The notes: generated by a model from the letters alone, not told the origin. A stretch of DNA of 64,000 nucleotides from Sphingosinicella sp. LHD-64 (GCF_031157375.1 NZ_JAVIFV010000004.1:620001-684000), one strand, 5' to 3'; positions 17,022 to 24,286 are shown, counted from the stretch's first letter. Numbers and translations: made by a program.

Positions 17022-17153
17022 GGCAGCCCTCCCCAAGTGCCGCTGGGCGGCATCGTTGCGACAGGGAAGAACGCATCGCCCGCCTTTTGGTATCCGCGCG
17101 CGACGGAAATGCCGGATTCTGCGACGGAATGTTGCGGTGCAATAGTGCAGTGC

Positions 17154-17178
17154 GGAACCAGCGCCGCCTGCGCCGGTT
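17154..17178 (+). promoter_or_regulatory. Weak candidate EcfG-type promoter
   Basis: GGAAC at 17154-17158 and GGTT at 17175-17178, 16 bases apart, approximate the EcfG consensus (one mismatch in the -10). It points at the small gene starting at 17217. Confidence 0.35.
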
Positions 17179-17216
17179 GAGCTTCGGCCATCAACGCGAG
17201 GGAGGGAAACGAGGCG

Positions 17217-17411
17217 ATGGAGCCCGACCACAAGGATTACTACCTGGCGCGCGCCGAGGCCGAGCTGACGCTGGGCGACGAGGCGACGGACGATCGCGCC
17301 GCTTGGGCCCATTTCCAGCTGGCCGGCCGCTATTTCGACCTCGCCTTCGGCGGGGCGGAGGATCGGGGCGCACCCGCGCAGCCGATGCCTGAACAGCGCA
17401 GCGCGGCCTAG
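17217..17411 (+). CDS. Small acidic soluble protein, unknown
   Basis: 64 residues, predicted helical (HKDYYLARAEAELTLGDEA and AWAHFQLAGRYFDLAF) with no membrane span or signal. ATG 17217 follows GGGAGG at 17202-17207. Composition is typical of sphingomonad small helical proteins of unknown role. The EcfG-like box upstream would make it a stress gene, but this is weak. Confidence 0.6.
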   Translation: MEPDHKDYYLARAEAELTLGDEATDDRAAWAHFQLAGRYFDLAFGGAEDRGAPAQPMPEQRSAA

Positions 17412-17510
17412 TTCCCCCCTTATCGGATTGTGCACCGATCCTTTTGCCTGTCCACAAGGCAGGCGCCGGGGACAGAATCCCCGACGTGCACGCCAGAGGG
17501 CGGCCGCGGC

Positions 17511-17630
17511 TCAGTCGGCGGTGTCGGCGACCGTCTCGCCCACCGACTCCACGTCGCGGCCGATGCCGCGCACCGTATTGCAGGCGGTGAGGAGGATGGC
17601 GGCGCCCAGCAGGACGGTGATGATACGCAT
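17511..17630 (-). CDS. Entericidin-like small lipoprotein
   Basis: 39 residues, translated by eye. Signal helix MRIITVLLGAAILLTAC ends in the lipobox LTAC (Cys17); the mature part NTVRGIGRDVESVGETVADTAD matches the entericidin A/B (EcnA/EcnB) pattern of tiny membrane lipoproteins. A strong Shine-Dalgarno (GGAAAGGGAA) precedes ATG 17630. Entericidins are linked to stationary-phase stress and lysis; the role here is not shown. Overlooked easily because of its size. Confidence 0.85.
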   Translation of the reverse strand: MRIITVLLGAAILLTACNTVRGIGRDVESVGETVADTAD

Positions 17631-17781
17631 TGCGAGTTCCCTTTCCACGCGCGAATCTCTGACACCGTTTCGCCGCCGTCGCAATATGCGAGGCGGTGGG
17701 CGGAGCGTTAAGGTCCAGACTCATAAGCCTCCGGTCAGGGCGGCGGCCTATGATCGGCGCCAGAGCAGGAGGCGCGTCATC

Positions 17782-18219
17782 ATGTTCCACAGCCTTGTCG
17801 CGATCGCCCTGGCGGCGGCGGGTCCTGCGGGGGGCCAGGCACCGGACCGGATCGCCTATAGCGGCTTCGGCAACGGCTGGACCGGCGGGCGCACGACCTG
17901 GTCGATCGACCGAACGGGGCGCGGGCACTATGAAAGCACGGAGAGCGGGCGGCAGGAGTCCGGGCGGTTCGACGCGGGGGCAGAGGGATTCGCGCGCGTC
18001 CGCAGCCTGCTTGCGCCGCTCGAGGGCCTCGAGGAGATGCCGTGCGACGCCGGCGGCATCACCGATCAGGCGATGGGCGGGCTGAGCTGGGAACGCGGCC
18101 GCGAGGCCAGATCGCTGCGTCTCGATTTCGGCTGCGCGCACGACAACGATGCGGACGCCTGGACCCGATACGGCGAGGCAAGCGCGCTGATCGTGGAATG
18201 GGCGACGCAGGCGCGGTAA
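17782..18219 (+). CDS. Secreted protein, unknown
   Basis: 145 residues. A short signal peptide (about 1-19, ending GGQA) is followed by a beta-rich mature part; WSIDRTGRGHYESTESG resembles small periplasmic proteins that report on surface charge or stress, but no family is recognised. Two Cys (about 89 and 118) may bond. ATG 17782 is chosen because AGGAGG lies 10 bases upstream and gives a signal peptide directly. Confidence 0.62.
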   Translation: MFHSLVAIALAAAGPAGGQAPDRIAYSGFGNGWTGGRTTWSIDRTGRGHYESTESGRQESGRFDAGAEGFARVRSLLAPLEGLEEMPCDAGGITDQAMGGLSWERGREARSLRLDFGCAHDNDADAWTRYGEASALIVEWATQAR

Positions 18220-18258
18220 GGTCACCGGCCGGGAAGCATCAGGCAAGGGGAGGAACCG

Positions 18259-18732
18259 ATGGGGGGACCGGGTTTCGCGGCGATCGCCGCGGCGATGCTG
18301 ACAGCGCAATCGAATGCGGAGGCCGGGTCCTGCGCGATCAGCTACGGGGCGGACGAAGCGATCGCCGCGCTCATTCGCGACAAGGGCTTCTCGTTCGACA
18401 CGTACGACCGGCTGTGCCCTGCGCTGCGCCAGCACGGGCTGGAGCTGGTCATCGTCGGCGGCAAAGGCGTCATGGAGGAACGCGCCTATGGCTGGGCAAC
18501 CCTGTCGGCCCGCCGCGTCGCGACCCATGCGCGCAGCGACATCAATTTCAACTCGATCACGCTGTACCAGGCGACGGACGAGCCGGCGGCGGCGGATGCG
18601 CTGTACGAGTCGATCAACGGCTCGGCGGACGGGATCGCCGACGACATGGCGGAGCTCGTCCAGTCGATCGAGCAGGAGGAAGCGCGGCTGCGCGCCGCCT
18701 TTTCAGCCGAGGGCGGCAGGAGAGAGCGTTGA
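18259..18732 (+). CDS. Secreted protein, unknown
   Basis: 157 residues with a short N-terminal hydrophobic stretch (about 4-22) that is probably a signal peptide, one likely Cys pair (about 25 and 53), and a helical C-terminus rich in Glu and Ala. ATG 18259 follows AAGGGGAGG. No family recognised. It is the last host gene before the GTA cluster and shares its strand; two terminator-like hairpins separate it from the small terminase gene. Confidence 0.6.
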   Translation: MGGPGFAAIAAAMLTAQSNAEAGSCAISYGADEAIAALIRDKGFSFDTYDRLCPALRQHGLELVIVGGKGVMEERAYGWATLSARRVATHARSDINFNSITLYQATDEPAAADALYESINGSADGIADDMAELVQSIEQEEARLRAAFSAEGGRRER

Positions 18733-18738
18733 CGTTTT

Positions 18739-18788
18739 TACCATATTGGCACTTTTCTGTTGACAGCGTGACGCTGATATGGTACTCA
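18739..18788 (+). promoter_or_regulatory. Candidate GTA cluster promoter
   Basis: TTGACA (18760-18765), a 17-base spacer and TACTCA (18783-18788) form a plausible but weak-ended promoter. It lies inside an 8-bp inverted repeat TACCATAT (18739-18746) / ATATGGTA (18777-18784), which may be an activator or repressor site. This AT-richer block is the only obvious promoter-like sequence ahead of the 17-kb GTA gene run. No TTAA-N7-TTAA CtrA site is seen. Confidence 0.45.
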
Positions 18789-18820
18789 TCACGCAAGCTG
18801 GGCAAATGTAGCTGATTCGC

Positions 18821-18845
18821 ACGGCCCGCTCCCCGGGCCGTTTTT
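18821..18845 (+). terminator. Terminator-like hairpin in GTA leader (first)
   Basis: Stem ACGGCCCG / CGGGCCGT (8 bp) with a 5-base loop followed by a run of U's (TTTTT from 18841). It is placed downstream of the candidate promoter and upstream of the small terminase gene, so it could act as an attenuator or end a short leader RNA. Confidence 0.7.
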
Positions 18846-18852
18846 CTTGGGT

Positions 18853-18885
18853 GGCCGGCGCGGCGTTCGCCGCGGCCGGCTTTTT
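18853..18885 (+). terminator. Terminator-like hairpin in GTA leader (second)
   Basis: GCCGGC and GCGGCG pair with CGCCGC and GCCGGC (one bulged base), followed by TTTTT at 18881-18885 and then directly by the Shine-Dalgarno GAGGAGAGG. Only 17 bases separate the U-run from the start codon. Confidence 0.65.
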
Positions 18886-18902
18886 CTTTGAGGAGAGGGG
18901 TG

Positions 18903-19430
18903 ATGGCGCTGAGGAAGGCGGAGCTGACCCGGGCGGCGTTCGGGCGGCCGCAGTTGCAGAAGCCCAAGCCCAGGGCATTCACCAAGGCGAAGGAGGACAA
19001 GTTTCTCGCCGCGCTGGCGGCGACCTGCAATGTGACGCAATCGGCGCGGCGGGCCGGGGTGAGCAAGGCCGCGGTCTATGAACGGCGCCAGAAATCCGCC
19101 GCGTTCCGCGCGCGCTGGGCGGCGACGGTGGGCGAGGCCTATGCCAATCTCGAGCTCGCCATGCTGGAGCGGATGATGAACGGCACGGTGAAGACCGTGC
19201 GGCGGGCGGACGGCTCCGTCGACGAGACGCGGGACTATCCGAACGCGATCGCGCTGCAATTGCTGCGGCTCCACCGCGAGACGGCGATCGAGGCAGAGCA
19301 GGAGCATGATCCCGAGGAGATCGAGGAAGTGCGCGTGCGCCTCGCCGAACGGATCGAGCGGCTGCGCAAGCGGATCGCGACGGACGCCGGGCGGCAGGCG
19401 GGGAAGGGCGACGCAACGGACGCGGCATGA
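18903..19430 (+). CDS. GTA small terminase (RcGTA g1 equivalent)
   Basis: 175 residues, basic N-terminus. A helix-turn-helix is visible at about 35-65 (FLAALAATCNVTQSARRAGVSKAAVYERRQ), the DNA-recognition part typical of TerS. An oligomerisation helix region (about 75-130) and a charged tail follow. TerS recognises or gates DNA for packaging; in GTAs it is thought to do so without sequence specificity. ATG 18903 sits after GAGGAGAGG. Its stop overlaps the terL start (ATGA), so the two are coupled. Confidence 0.85.
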   Translation: MALRKAELTRAAFGRPQLQKPKPRAFTKAKEDKFLAALAATCNVTQSARRAGVSKAAVYERRQKSAAFRARWAATVGEAYANLELAMLERMMNGTVKTVRRADGSVDETRDYPNAIALQLLRLHRETAIEAEQEHDPEEIEEVRVRLAERIERLRKRIATDAGRQAGKGDATDAA

Positions 19431-20743
19431 GCCGTCACCCGATGGCCGAACAGGCACGGCTGCTGGCCGGCACAGACGCCGCGACGGCGTGGCGCCTGCT
19501 GACGCAAATGACGCCGGCCGACGTCCTGCGCTTCGACGTCAGTTTCGAAAGCTGGGCCGATGACGGCCAGCATCCGCCGGACGGCGAGGGCTGGCGAACC
19601 TGGCTGATGATGGCCGGGCGCGGCTACGGCAAGACCCGGGCCGGGGCGGAGTGGATCACCGGGTTGGCGACCAGACGAAAGGGGTGCGCGATCGCCCTGG
19701 TCGGCGCGACGATCGACGAGGTCCGCAAGGTCATGATCGAGGGCGAGAGCGGGCTGATCGCGGTCGGCAAGCGCTACGGGCTGAGGCCCAGATGGGAGCC
19801 GAGCCTTGGGCGGCTCAGCTGGCGCGGCGGCAGCGTCGCTTATTGCTATTCGGGGGAGAATCCGGACGGGCTGCGCGGGCCGCAGCATCATTTCGCCTGG
19901 TGCGACGAGCTCGCCAAATGGGCGCGGCCCGAGGCGACCTGGGACAATCTGCAGTTCGGCCTGCGCGCCGGCCCGCGGCCGCGGGCGCTGGTGACGACGA
20001 CGCCGCGGCCGATCCCGCTGCTCCAGCGGCTGAAGGGCGGGCGGCGGACGGTGGTGACGACCGGGCGGACCGACCGCAACATCACGCTGTCGGCCGACTT
20101 CGTCGACCTGATGGTGGAGACCTATGGCGGCACCCGGCTCGGCCGGCAGGAACTGGACGGCGAACTCTTCGACGAGGTCGAGGGCGCCCTGTGGACCCGC
20201 GCGCTGATCGAGAAGCGGCGGGCCAGGGCCCCCGACACGTTCCGGCGGGTGCTGGTGGGCGTCGACCCGCCCGCCGGCGCCGCCGGGACGTGCGGCATCG
20301 TGGTGTGCGGACTGGGCGTGGACGGGATCGGCTATGTGCTCGACGATTGCAGCGTCGCGGGACGATCGCCGGAGGGCTGGGCGCGGGCGGTCGCGGATGC
20401 GGCGGCGAGCTGGGGTGCCGACCGGATCGTGGCCGAGACCAACCAGGGCGGGGCGATGGTGGAGAGCATCCTGCGCGGCGTCGATGCGGCGCTGCCGGTC
20501 CGGCCGGTGACGGCGCGCTACGGCAAGGCGCAGCGGGCCGATCCGGTCGCGCTGCTGTTCGAGCGCGGCAAGGCGCTGTTTGCCGGGGCGTTCCCGGCGC
20601 TGGAGGACGAGCTGTGCGGATTGGTCGCCGGCGGTGACCATGGGAGACCGGGACGGAGCCCGGACCGAGCCGACGCGATGGTCTGGGCGATGGCGGAGTT
20701 GACGGGCGGAGTGGCGAAGGAGCCGCGGGTCCGGGCACTCTAG
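19427..20743 (+). CDS. terL: GTA large terminase (RcGTA g2 equivalent)
   Basis: 438 residues. Walker A is AGRGYGKT (63-70), Walker B HFAWCDELAKW (D160/E161). The C-terminal RNase-H-like nuclease shows VGVDPPAG (first Asp), ETNQGG and DRADAMVWAM (last Asp). It is the ATP-driven motor and nuclease that fills capsids headful by headful. Length and motifs match GTA TerL. ATGA overlap with the small terminase gene. Confidence 0.95.
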   Translation: MSRHPMAEQARLLAGTDAATAWRLLTQMTPADVLRFDVSFESWADDGQHPPDGEGWRTWLMMAGRGYGKTRAGAEWITGLATRRKGCAIALVGATIDEVRKVMIEGESGLIAVGKRYGLRPRWEPSLGRLSWRGGSVAYCYSGENPDGLRGPQHHFAWCDELAKWARPEATWDNLQFGLRAGPRPRALVTTTPRPIPLLQRLKGGRRTVVTTGRTDRNITLSADFVDLMVETYGGTRLGRQELDGELFDEVEGALWTRALIEKRRARAPDTFRRVLVGVDPPAGAAGTCGIVVCGLGVDGIGYVLDDCSVAGRSPEGWARAVADAAASWGADRIVAETNQGGAMVESILRGVDAALPVRPVTARYGKAQRADPVALLFERGKALFAGAFPALEDELCGLVAGGDHGRPGRSPDRADAMVWAMAELTGGVAKEPRVRAL

Positions 20744-20790
20744 GCGTTCGCGCGCCGGGAGGGGCTGGATCGTCCAACAACTGCGCTGCC

Positions 20791-20819
20791 CGTCACTCCG
20801 GATTGGATCCGGGGTGACG
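20791..20819. repeat. REP-like palindrome
   Basis: CGTCAC...GTGACG frames the inner CCGG...CCGG arms, a typical sphingomonad REP form beginning CGTCA. It lies in the 99-base gap between terL and the reversed PRC-barrel gene. Single copy here, related to the pairs at 22477-22557, 23336-23423 and 24256-24627. Confidence 0.65.
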
Positions 20820-20842
20820 AGCAGGGCTTGGGTACGGCGCCC

Positions 20843-21223
20843 TCAGAAGGGGACTCCGTAGTAGCCGTAGACGCGTTCGCCGTAGATGCGGTCGTAGGTC
20901 GGCTCCTGGTTGGGCTCGTAATAGGGCGCGCCCTCGATCTTCGCCTTGTCGAGATCGACGACATAGCCGCCTTGCTGCGTGTCGTAGTCGAGCACGTCCC
21001 AGGGGAGCGGGTAGTAGCGTTCGCCGAGGCCGAACAGGCCGCCGAAGCTCAGCACCGCATAATCGACGCGGCCGGTACGCTTGCCGACCATGAAGTTCTT
21101 GATGCTGCCGAGCTTCTCGCCCTGGCGGTTGTAGACGGCGGTGCCTTCGACCCGGTCGGAGGCGATCAGATCGCCGGACTCGCTGCGCGCGAGCGTGGCG
21201 GTGACGTCGGTTTGATGGGCCAT
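20843..21223 (-). CDS. PRC-barrel domain protein inserted in the GTA cluster
   Basis: 126 residues. The PRC-barrel strands are visible: IASDRVEGTAVYNRQGEKLGSI, GRVDYAVLSFGGLFGLGERYYPLPW and a late YVVDLDKAKIEGAP. These soluble barrels occur in photosynthetic reaction-centre H-type and RNA-processing proteins and also as stand-alone stress proteins. Tyr-rich C-terminal tail (YGERVYGYYGVPF). ATG 21223 follows AAGGAG. It lies on the opposite strand to the GTA genes, between terL and portal, so it is probably not a particle component. Confidence 0.88.
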   Translation of the reverse strand: MAHQTDVTATLARSESGDLIASDRVEGTAVYNRQGEKLGSIKNFMVGKRTGRVDYAVLSFGGLFGLGERYYPLPWDVLDYDTQQGGYVVDLDKAKIEGAPYYEPNQEPTYDRIYGERVYGYYGVPF

Positions 21224-21334
21224 GGAGCAGCTCCTTTGGTTCGAGGTTAGGAGTTTGGATTCAACGGCTTGGAGCGGCGCACGTTCCGGGCCGGGGATGG
21301 TTTTCCGGCGGAAGGGCCGAAACAGGAGACGAGC

Positions 21335-22513
21335 ATGAAATGGTTTGGCCGCAAGGCCGTCCGGGAGACCGGGCGGCCGTTTCTGTTTGCGGGACTGCGC
21401 GGGCTGTTCGCCGCCGAGCCCTGGCCGCGGAGCTACGAGGCGCAGGTGCGCGAGGCCTATCTCGGCAATCCGGTGGCGCAGCGGGCGGTGCGGCTGGTGG
21501 CGGAGAGTGTGGCGGGCGCGCCGGTCTATGCGGTGGAGGGCGCCGACGTGCCGGCTGTGGCGCTGGTGACGCCGGCATTGCTGGAGACGGCGGCGACTCA
21601 GCTGCTGTTGCACGGCAATGCGTTCGTGCAGATCGTGCAGGACGGGGAAGGGCGGGCGGCGGAGCTGTTCGCGCTGCGGCCCGAGCGGGTGACAGTCGAG
21701 GCGGACGCGCACGGCTGGCCGGCGGCCTACGTCTACAAGGTCGGCCCTTCGACAGGCTCAGGACAGGTGAGGGGGAGCCGGATCGCTGCGCGCGACGGGC
21801 TGGGACGGCCGGGGCTGGTCCATGTGAAGGCGGCGCATCCGCTCGACGACCATTACGGGCTGGGGTGTCTGGGCGCGGCGGCGGGCGCGGTGGCGGTCCA
21901 CAATGCGGCGGCGACGTGGAACAAGGCGCTGCTCGACAATGCAGCGCGGCCGTCGGGGGCTTTGGTCTACGAGGCGGGCGACGGGGCGGCGCTGTCGGCT
22001 GACCAGTTCGAGCGGCTGCGCGCCGAGATGGAGACACAGTTTTCCGGGGCCGGCAATGCCGGGCGGCCGCTGCTGCTCGAGGGCGGGCTCAGATGGCAGG
22101 CGATGAGCCTGACGCCGGCGGACATGGATTTCGTCGGGCTGAAGGCGGCGGCGGCGCGCGAGATCGCGCTGGCCTTCGGCGTGCCGCCGATGCTGCTCGG
22201 GCTGCCGGGGGACTCGACCTACGCCAATTATCGCGAGGCGAACCGGGCGCTGTGGCGGCTGACCGTGCTGCCGATGGCGGAGAAAATGCTGCGCAGCATC
22301 GGTGACGCGCTGGCGGCGTGGTGGCCGGGACTGAGGCTGTCCGTCGACGTCGACCGGATCAGCGCGCTTGCCGAGGACCGGGAGCGGCTGTGGCGGCAGG
22401 TGAGCGCAGCAGATTTCCTGAGCGACGCGGAGAAACGCGAGATGCTCGGTTTCGCGCCCGGGGAGAAAACTGAATTCGTCATCCCGGCGAAAGCCGGGAT
22501 CTCAGGACAATAA
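21335..22513 (+). CDS. GTA portal protein, HK97 family (RcGTA g3 equivalent)
   Basis: 392 residues. Dodecameric ring through which DNA enters the head. PWPRSYEAQVREAYLGNPVAQRAVRLVAESVAGAPVYAV at the start and FGVPPMLLGLPGDSTYANYREANRALW later are family signatures. ATG 21335 follows ACAGGAGA. Two REP-type repeats are written into the frame: GPSTGSGQVRG at about 138-148 (bases 21745-21770), and the last residues EFVIPAKAGISGQ from the repeat at 22477. The core appears intact, so the additions are probably tolerated. Confidence 0.93.
   Translation: MKWFGRKAVRETGRPFLFAGLRGLFAAEPWPRSYEAQVREAYLGNPVAQRAVRLVAESVAGAPVYAVEGADVPAVALVTPALLETAATQLLLHGNAFVQIVQDGEGRAAELFALRPERVTVEADAHGWPAAYVYKVGPSTGSGQVRGSRIAARDGLGRPGLVHVKAAHPLDDHYGLGCLGAAAGAVAVHNAAATWNKALLDNAARPSGALVYEAGDGAALSADQFERLRAEMETQFSGAGNAGRPLLLEGGLRWQAMSLTPADMDFVGLKAAAAREIALAFGVPPMLLGLPGDSTYANYREANRALWRLTVLPMAEKMLRSIGDALAAWWPGLRLSVDVDRISALAEDRERLWRQVSAADFLSDAEKREMLGFAPGEKTEFVIPAKAGISGQ
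21745..21770. repeat. Interspersed repeat inside the portal gene
   Basis: CCCTTCGACAGGCTCAGGAC matches the common sphingomonad short interspersed repeat (a related longer form is at 28741-28792). It is read in frame as PSTGSGQ and so adds a Gly/Ser-type loop to the portal protein. Confidence 0.65.
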
Positions 22514-22557
22514 GGCTCATCAGGTCTCCATGAGACCCCAGCCTCCGCTGGGGTGGC
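22477..22557. repeat. Inverted REP pair at the portal 3' end
   Basis: The left palindrome starts CGTCATCCCGGCGAAAGCCGG (22477 on) and the right one (hairpin ACCCCAGC-CTCC-GCTGGGGT, 22535-22554) is its inverted relative: about 19 of 25 bases match and both inner ends carry TCTCA. The left half encodes the portal's final residues and stop; the right half lies just ahead of the DUF6127-like gene. Confidence 0.7.
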
Positions 22558-22579
22558 GGCCTTTCGGAGGATCGAGAAA

Positions 22580-22900
22580 ATGGCGAACGATGGTCAGGCC
22601 GCCATGCTGGCGCTGCTCGTCGCGCAGGCGGAAGGGCAGGGCGCGGACATGGTGACGCTGCGCGCCCTGATCGAGGAGGCGAGCGGGGTGGGGGCGGAGC
22701 GGGCGCTCGCCGCGCTGGGGCTCACCGACGAGGAGGCGCGGCGCGACATGGACGACCTGCGCGAGCTGCTGCGCGCCTGGCGGGACGCCAAGGCCTCGGC
22801 GTGGAAGGCAATGGTGAGCTGGGCGGTCCGGATCGTGCTGGCGTTGCTCGTCGCCGGAATGGTGGTGAAGATGGGGCTGCTGGAGCTGATGCGTGTCTGA
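22580..22900 (+). CDS. DUF6127-like small membrane protein in the GTA head module
   Basis: 106 residues. Helical, charged cytosolic part (about 1-75, with MVTLRALIEEASGVGAERALAALGL), then one transmembrane helix (about 80-100, WAVRIVLALLVAGMVVKMGLLEL). I recognise the pattern as DUF6127-like with moderate certainty. Same strand as the GTA genes, between portal and protease, and overlapping the protease start by 8 bases, so it is expressed with them. A membrane role in particle assembly or release is inference. Confidence 0.72.
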   Translation: MANDGQAAMLALLVAQAEGQGADMVTLRALIEEASGVGAERALAALGLTDEEARRDMDDLRELLRAWRDAKASAWKAMVSWAVRIVLALLVAGMVVKMGLLELMRV

Positions 22901-23321
22901 CCGGGCTGGGCCCCGGCCTGCGCCGGGGCGCACTGGCGTGCGGTTTGCGGGCTATGCCGCCGTGTTCGACCGGCCGGACCGGGGCGGGGACGTGGTGCGG
23001 GCGGGGGCGTTTGCGCGGACCCTCGGGCGCGGGGCCGGGGCGGTGCCGCTGCTCTGGCAGCACGATCCGGCGCGGCCGATCGGGCGGGTGGAGTATCTGA
23101 AGGAGGACCGGCGCGGTTTGCGGGTGATCGGGCGGCTGGTGGATGCGCGGGCAACGCGGCTGGTGAAGGCCGGCGCGGTCCGGGGCTTGAGCTTCGGCTA
23201 TCGGGTACGGGGTGCGCGAGGCGATGGGCCGCGCGAGCTGACGGAGCTGGAGTTGGTTGAGGTGAGTCTTGTGACGCTGCCCATGCAGCCGCGGGCGCGG
23301 GTGCATATGGTGGAAGCTTGA
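22893..23321 (+). CDS. GTA prohead protease, HK97 family (RcGTA g4 equivalent)
   Basis: 142 residues. FAGYAAVFDRPDRGGDVVRAGAF is the U35/HK97 protease opening; His57 in LLWQHDP and Ser100 in RGLSFGYRV are the catalytic pair. It trims the capsid scaffold (delta domain) during head maturation. GTG 22893 overlaps the preceding stop, giving coupled translation. Length normal for GTA gp4. The capsid gene, its substrate, is unusually 1.4 kb away because ppk2 and the GIY-YIG gene lie between. Confidence 0.93.
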   Translation: MSDRAGPRPAPGRTGVRFAGYAAVFDRPDRGGDVVRAGAFARTLGRGAGAVPLLWQHDPARPIGRVEYLKEDRRGLRVIGRLVDARATRLVKAGAVRGLSFGYRVRGARGDGPRELTELELVEVSLVTLPMQPRARVHMVEA

Positions 23322-23335
23322 GAGCGGCATCCTTT

Positions 23336-23423
23336 CGTCATGCCGGGCTTGACCCGGCATCCACCTTCTTTCAGCCAATGTGCACGAGAAGAAGGTGGAC
23401 CCCGGATCAAGTCCGGGGTGACG
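23336..23423. repeat. Inverted REP pair between protease and ppk2
   Basis: Two copies of a roughly 35-base element face each other: left from CGTCATGCCGGGCTTGACCC (23336), right ending in GGGGTGACG (23423). The inner arms CCACCTTCTT / AAGAAGGTGG are perfect. The whole can fold as a long hairpin directly upstream of ppk2. Same CGTCA-start family as the other pairs. Confidence 0.75.
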
Positions 23424-23444
23424 GCAAGAAGGGGTGGCCCGGCC

Positions 23445-24224
23445 ATGGGGAAGCTCAAGCGCAAGGAGTATGAGGCGCTGCTCGCGCCGATGAAGGAAGA
23501 GCTGATCGAGATGGCGCACTGGGTCGACGAGACCCGGCAGCGGGTCGTGATCCTCTTCGAAGGACGCGACACGGCGGGGAAGGGCGGGGCGATCCAGGCG
23601 ATCGCCGGGACGCTCAATCCGCGGCAATGCCATGTCGTGGCGCTCGCCAAGCCGACCGAGCGCGAGGCGACGCAATGGTATTTCCAGCGCTACGTCGCGC
23701 ACCTGCCGGCGAAAGGCGAGGTCACCCTGTTCGACCGCAGCTGGTACAACCGCGCCGGGGTCGAGCGGGTGATGGGCTTCTGCAGCGAGGAGCAGGCGGT
23801 GGCGTTCCTTGACACTGCGCCGGCGTTCGAGAAGCAGCTCGTCGATGACGGCATCCTGCTCTTCAAATACTGGCTGTGCTGCGACCAGGAACGCCAGGAA
23901 GAGCGGTTCGCCGAGCGGCTGAACGACCCGCTGAAGAGCTGGAAACTGTCGCCGATCGACCTCGAGGCGCGGCAGAAATACGGGGACTATACCAGGGCGC
24001 GCGAGGAGATGCTGGCGGCGACGCACAGCGACGTCGCGCCGTGGACTTTGATCGACTTCAACGACCAGAAGCTGGGGCGCCTGACGCTGATCCGGGATCT
24101 GCTCGACCGGCTGCCCGAGCTGAAGCTGCCGGCGGCGAAGGTGAGCTTCCCCGCGCTCAAGGGCAAGCCGCTCAAGGAGAAGTTCGGGGTGGTGAAGCCG
24201 ATCCCGGAGTTTCCGGTCGGCTAA
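23445..24224 (+). CDS. ppk2: Polyphosphate kinase 2 inside the GTA cluster
   Basis: 259 residues. Walker A EGRDTAGKGG (39-48), Walker B FDRSWYNRAGVERVMGF (from 96) and the lid region QERQEERFAERLNDPLKSWKLSPIDLEAR are all complete, as in class I PPK2. It phosphorylates nucleoside di- or monophosphates from polyphosphate, or the reverse. ATG 23445 is preferred: the frame continues upstream only through REP sequence. It is not a particle component in known GTAs; energising nucleotide pools during starvation-induced GTA production is only a suggestion. Confidence 0.94.
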   Translation: MGKLKRKEYEALLAPMKEELIEMAHWVDETRQRVVILFEGRDTAGKGGAIQAIAGTLNPRQCHVVALAKPTEREATQWYFQRYVAHLPAKGEVTLFDRSWYNRAGVERVMGFCSEEQAVAFLDTAPAFEKQLVDDGILLFKYWLCCDQERQEERFAERLNDPLKSWKLSPIDLEARQKYGDYTRAREEMLAATHSDVAPWTLIDFNDQKLGRLTLIRDLLDRLPELKLPAAKVSFPALKGKPLKEKFGVVKPIPEFPVG

Positions 24225-24255
24225 AGATCTAACACCGACCGGTGGACAAACTTAA

Positions 24256-24286
24256 CGTCATTCCCGCGAAGGCGGGAACCCAGCTT
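24256..24286. repeat. Left 31-bp terminal inverted repeat of the GIY-YIG unit
   Basis: Starts CGTCATTCCCGCGAAGGCGG and ends CCCAGCTT. About 26 of 31 bases match the inverted copy at 24597-24627. The inner TTCCCGC-GAAG-GCGGGAA forms its own hairpin. Confidence 0.8.

Noticed and set aside
20744-20842. Terminator after terL
   Set aside because: The hairpin has REP form (CGTCA ends) and no U-run, so it was listed as a repeat.
23340-23444. Longer ppk2 product starting upstream
   Set aside because: The extra 35 residues would be REP sequence with no family similarity; ATG 23445 gives a normal PPK2 N-terminus.
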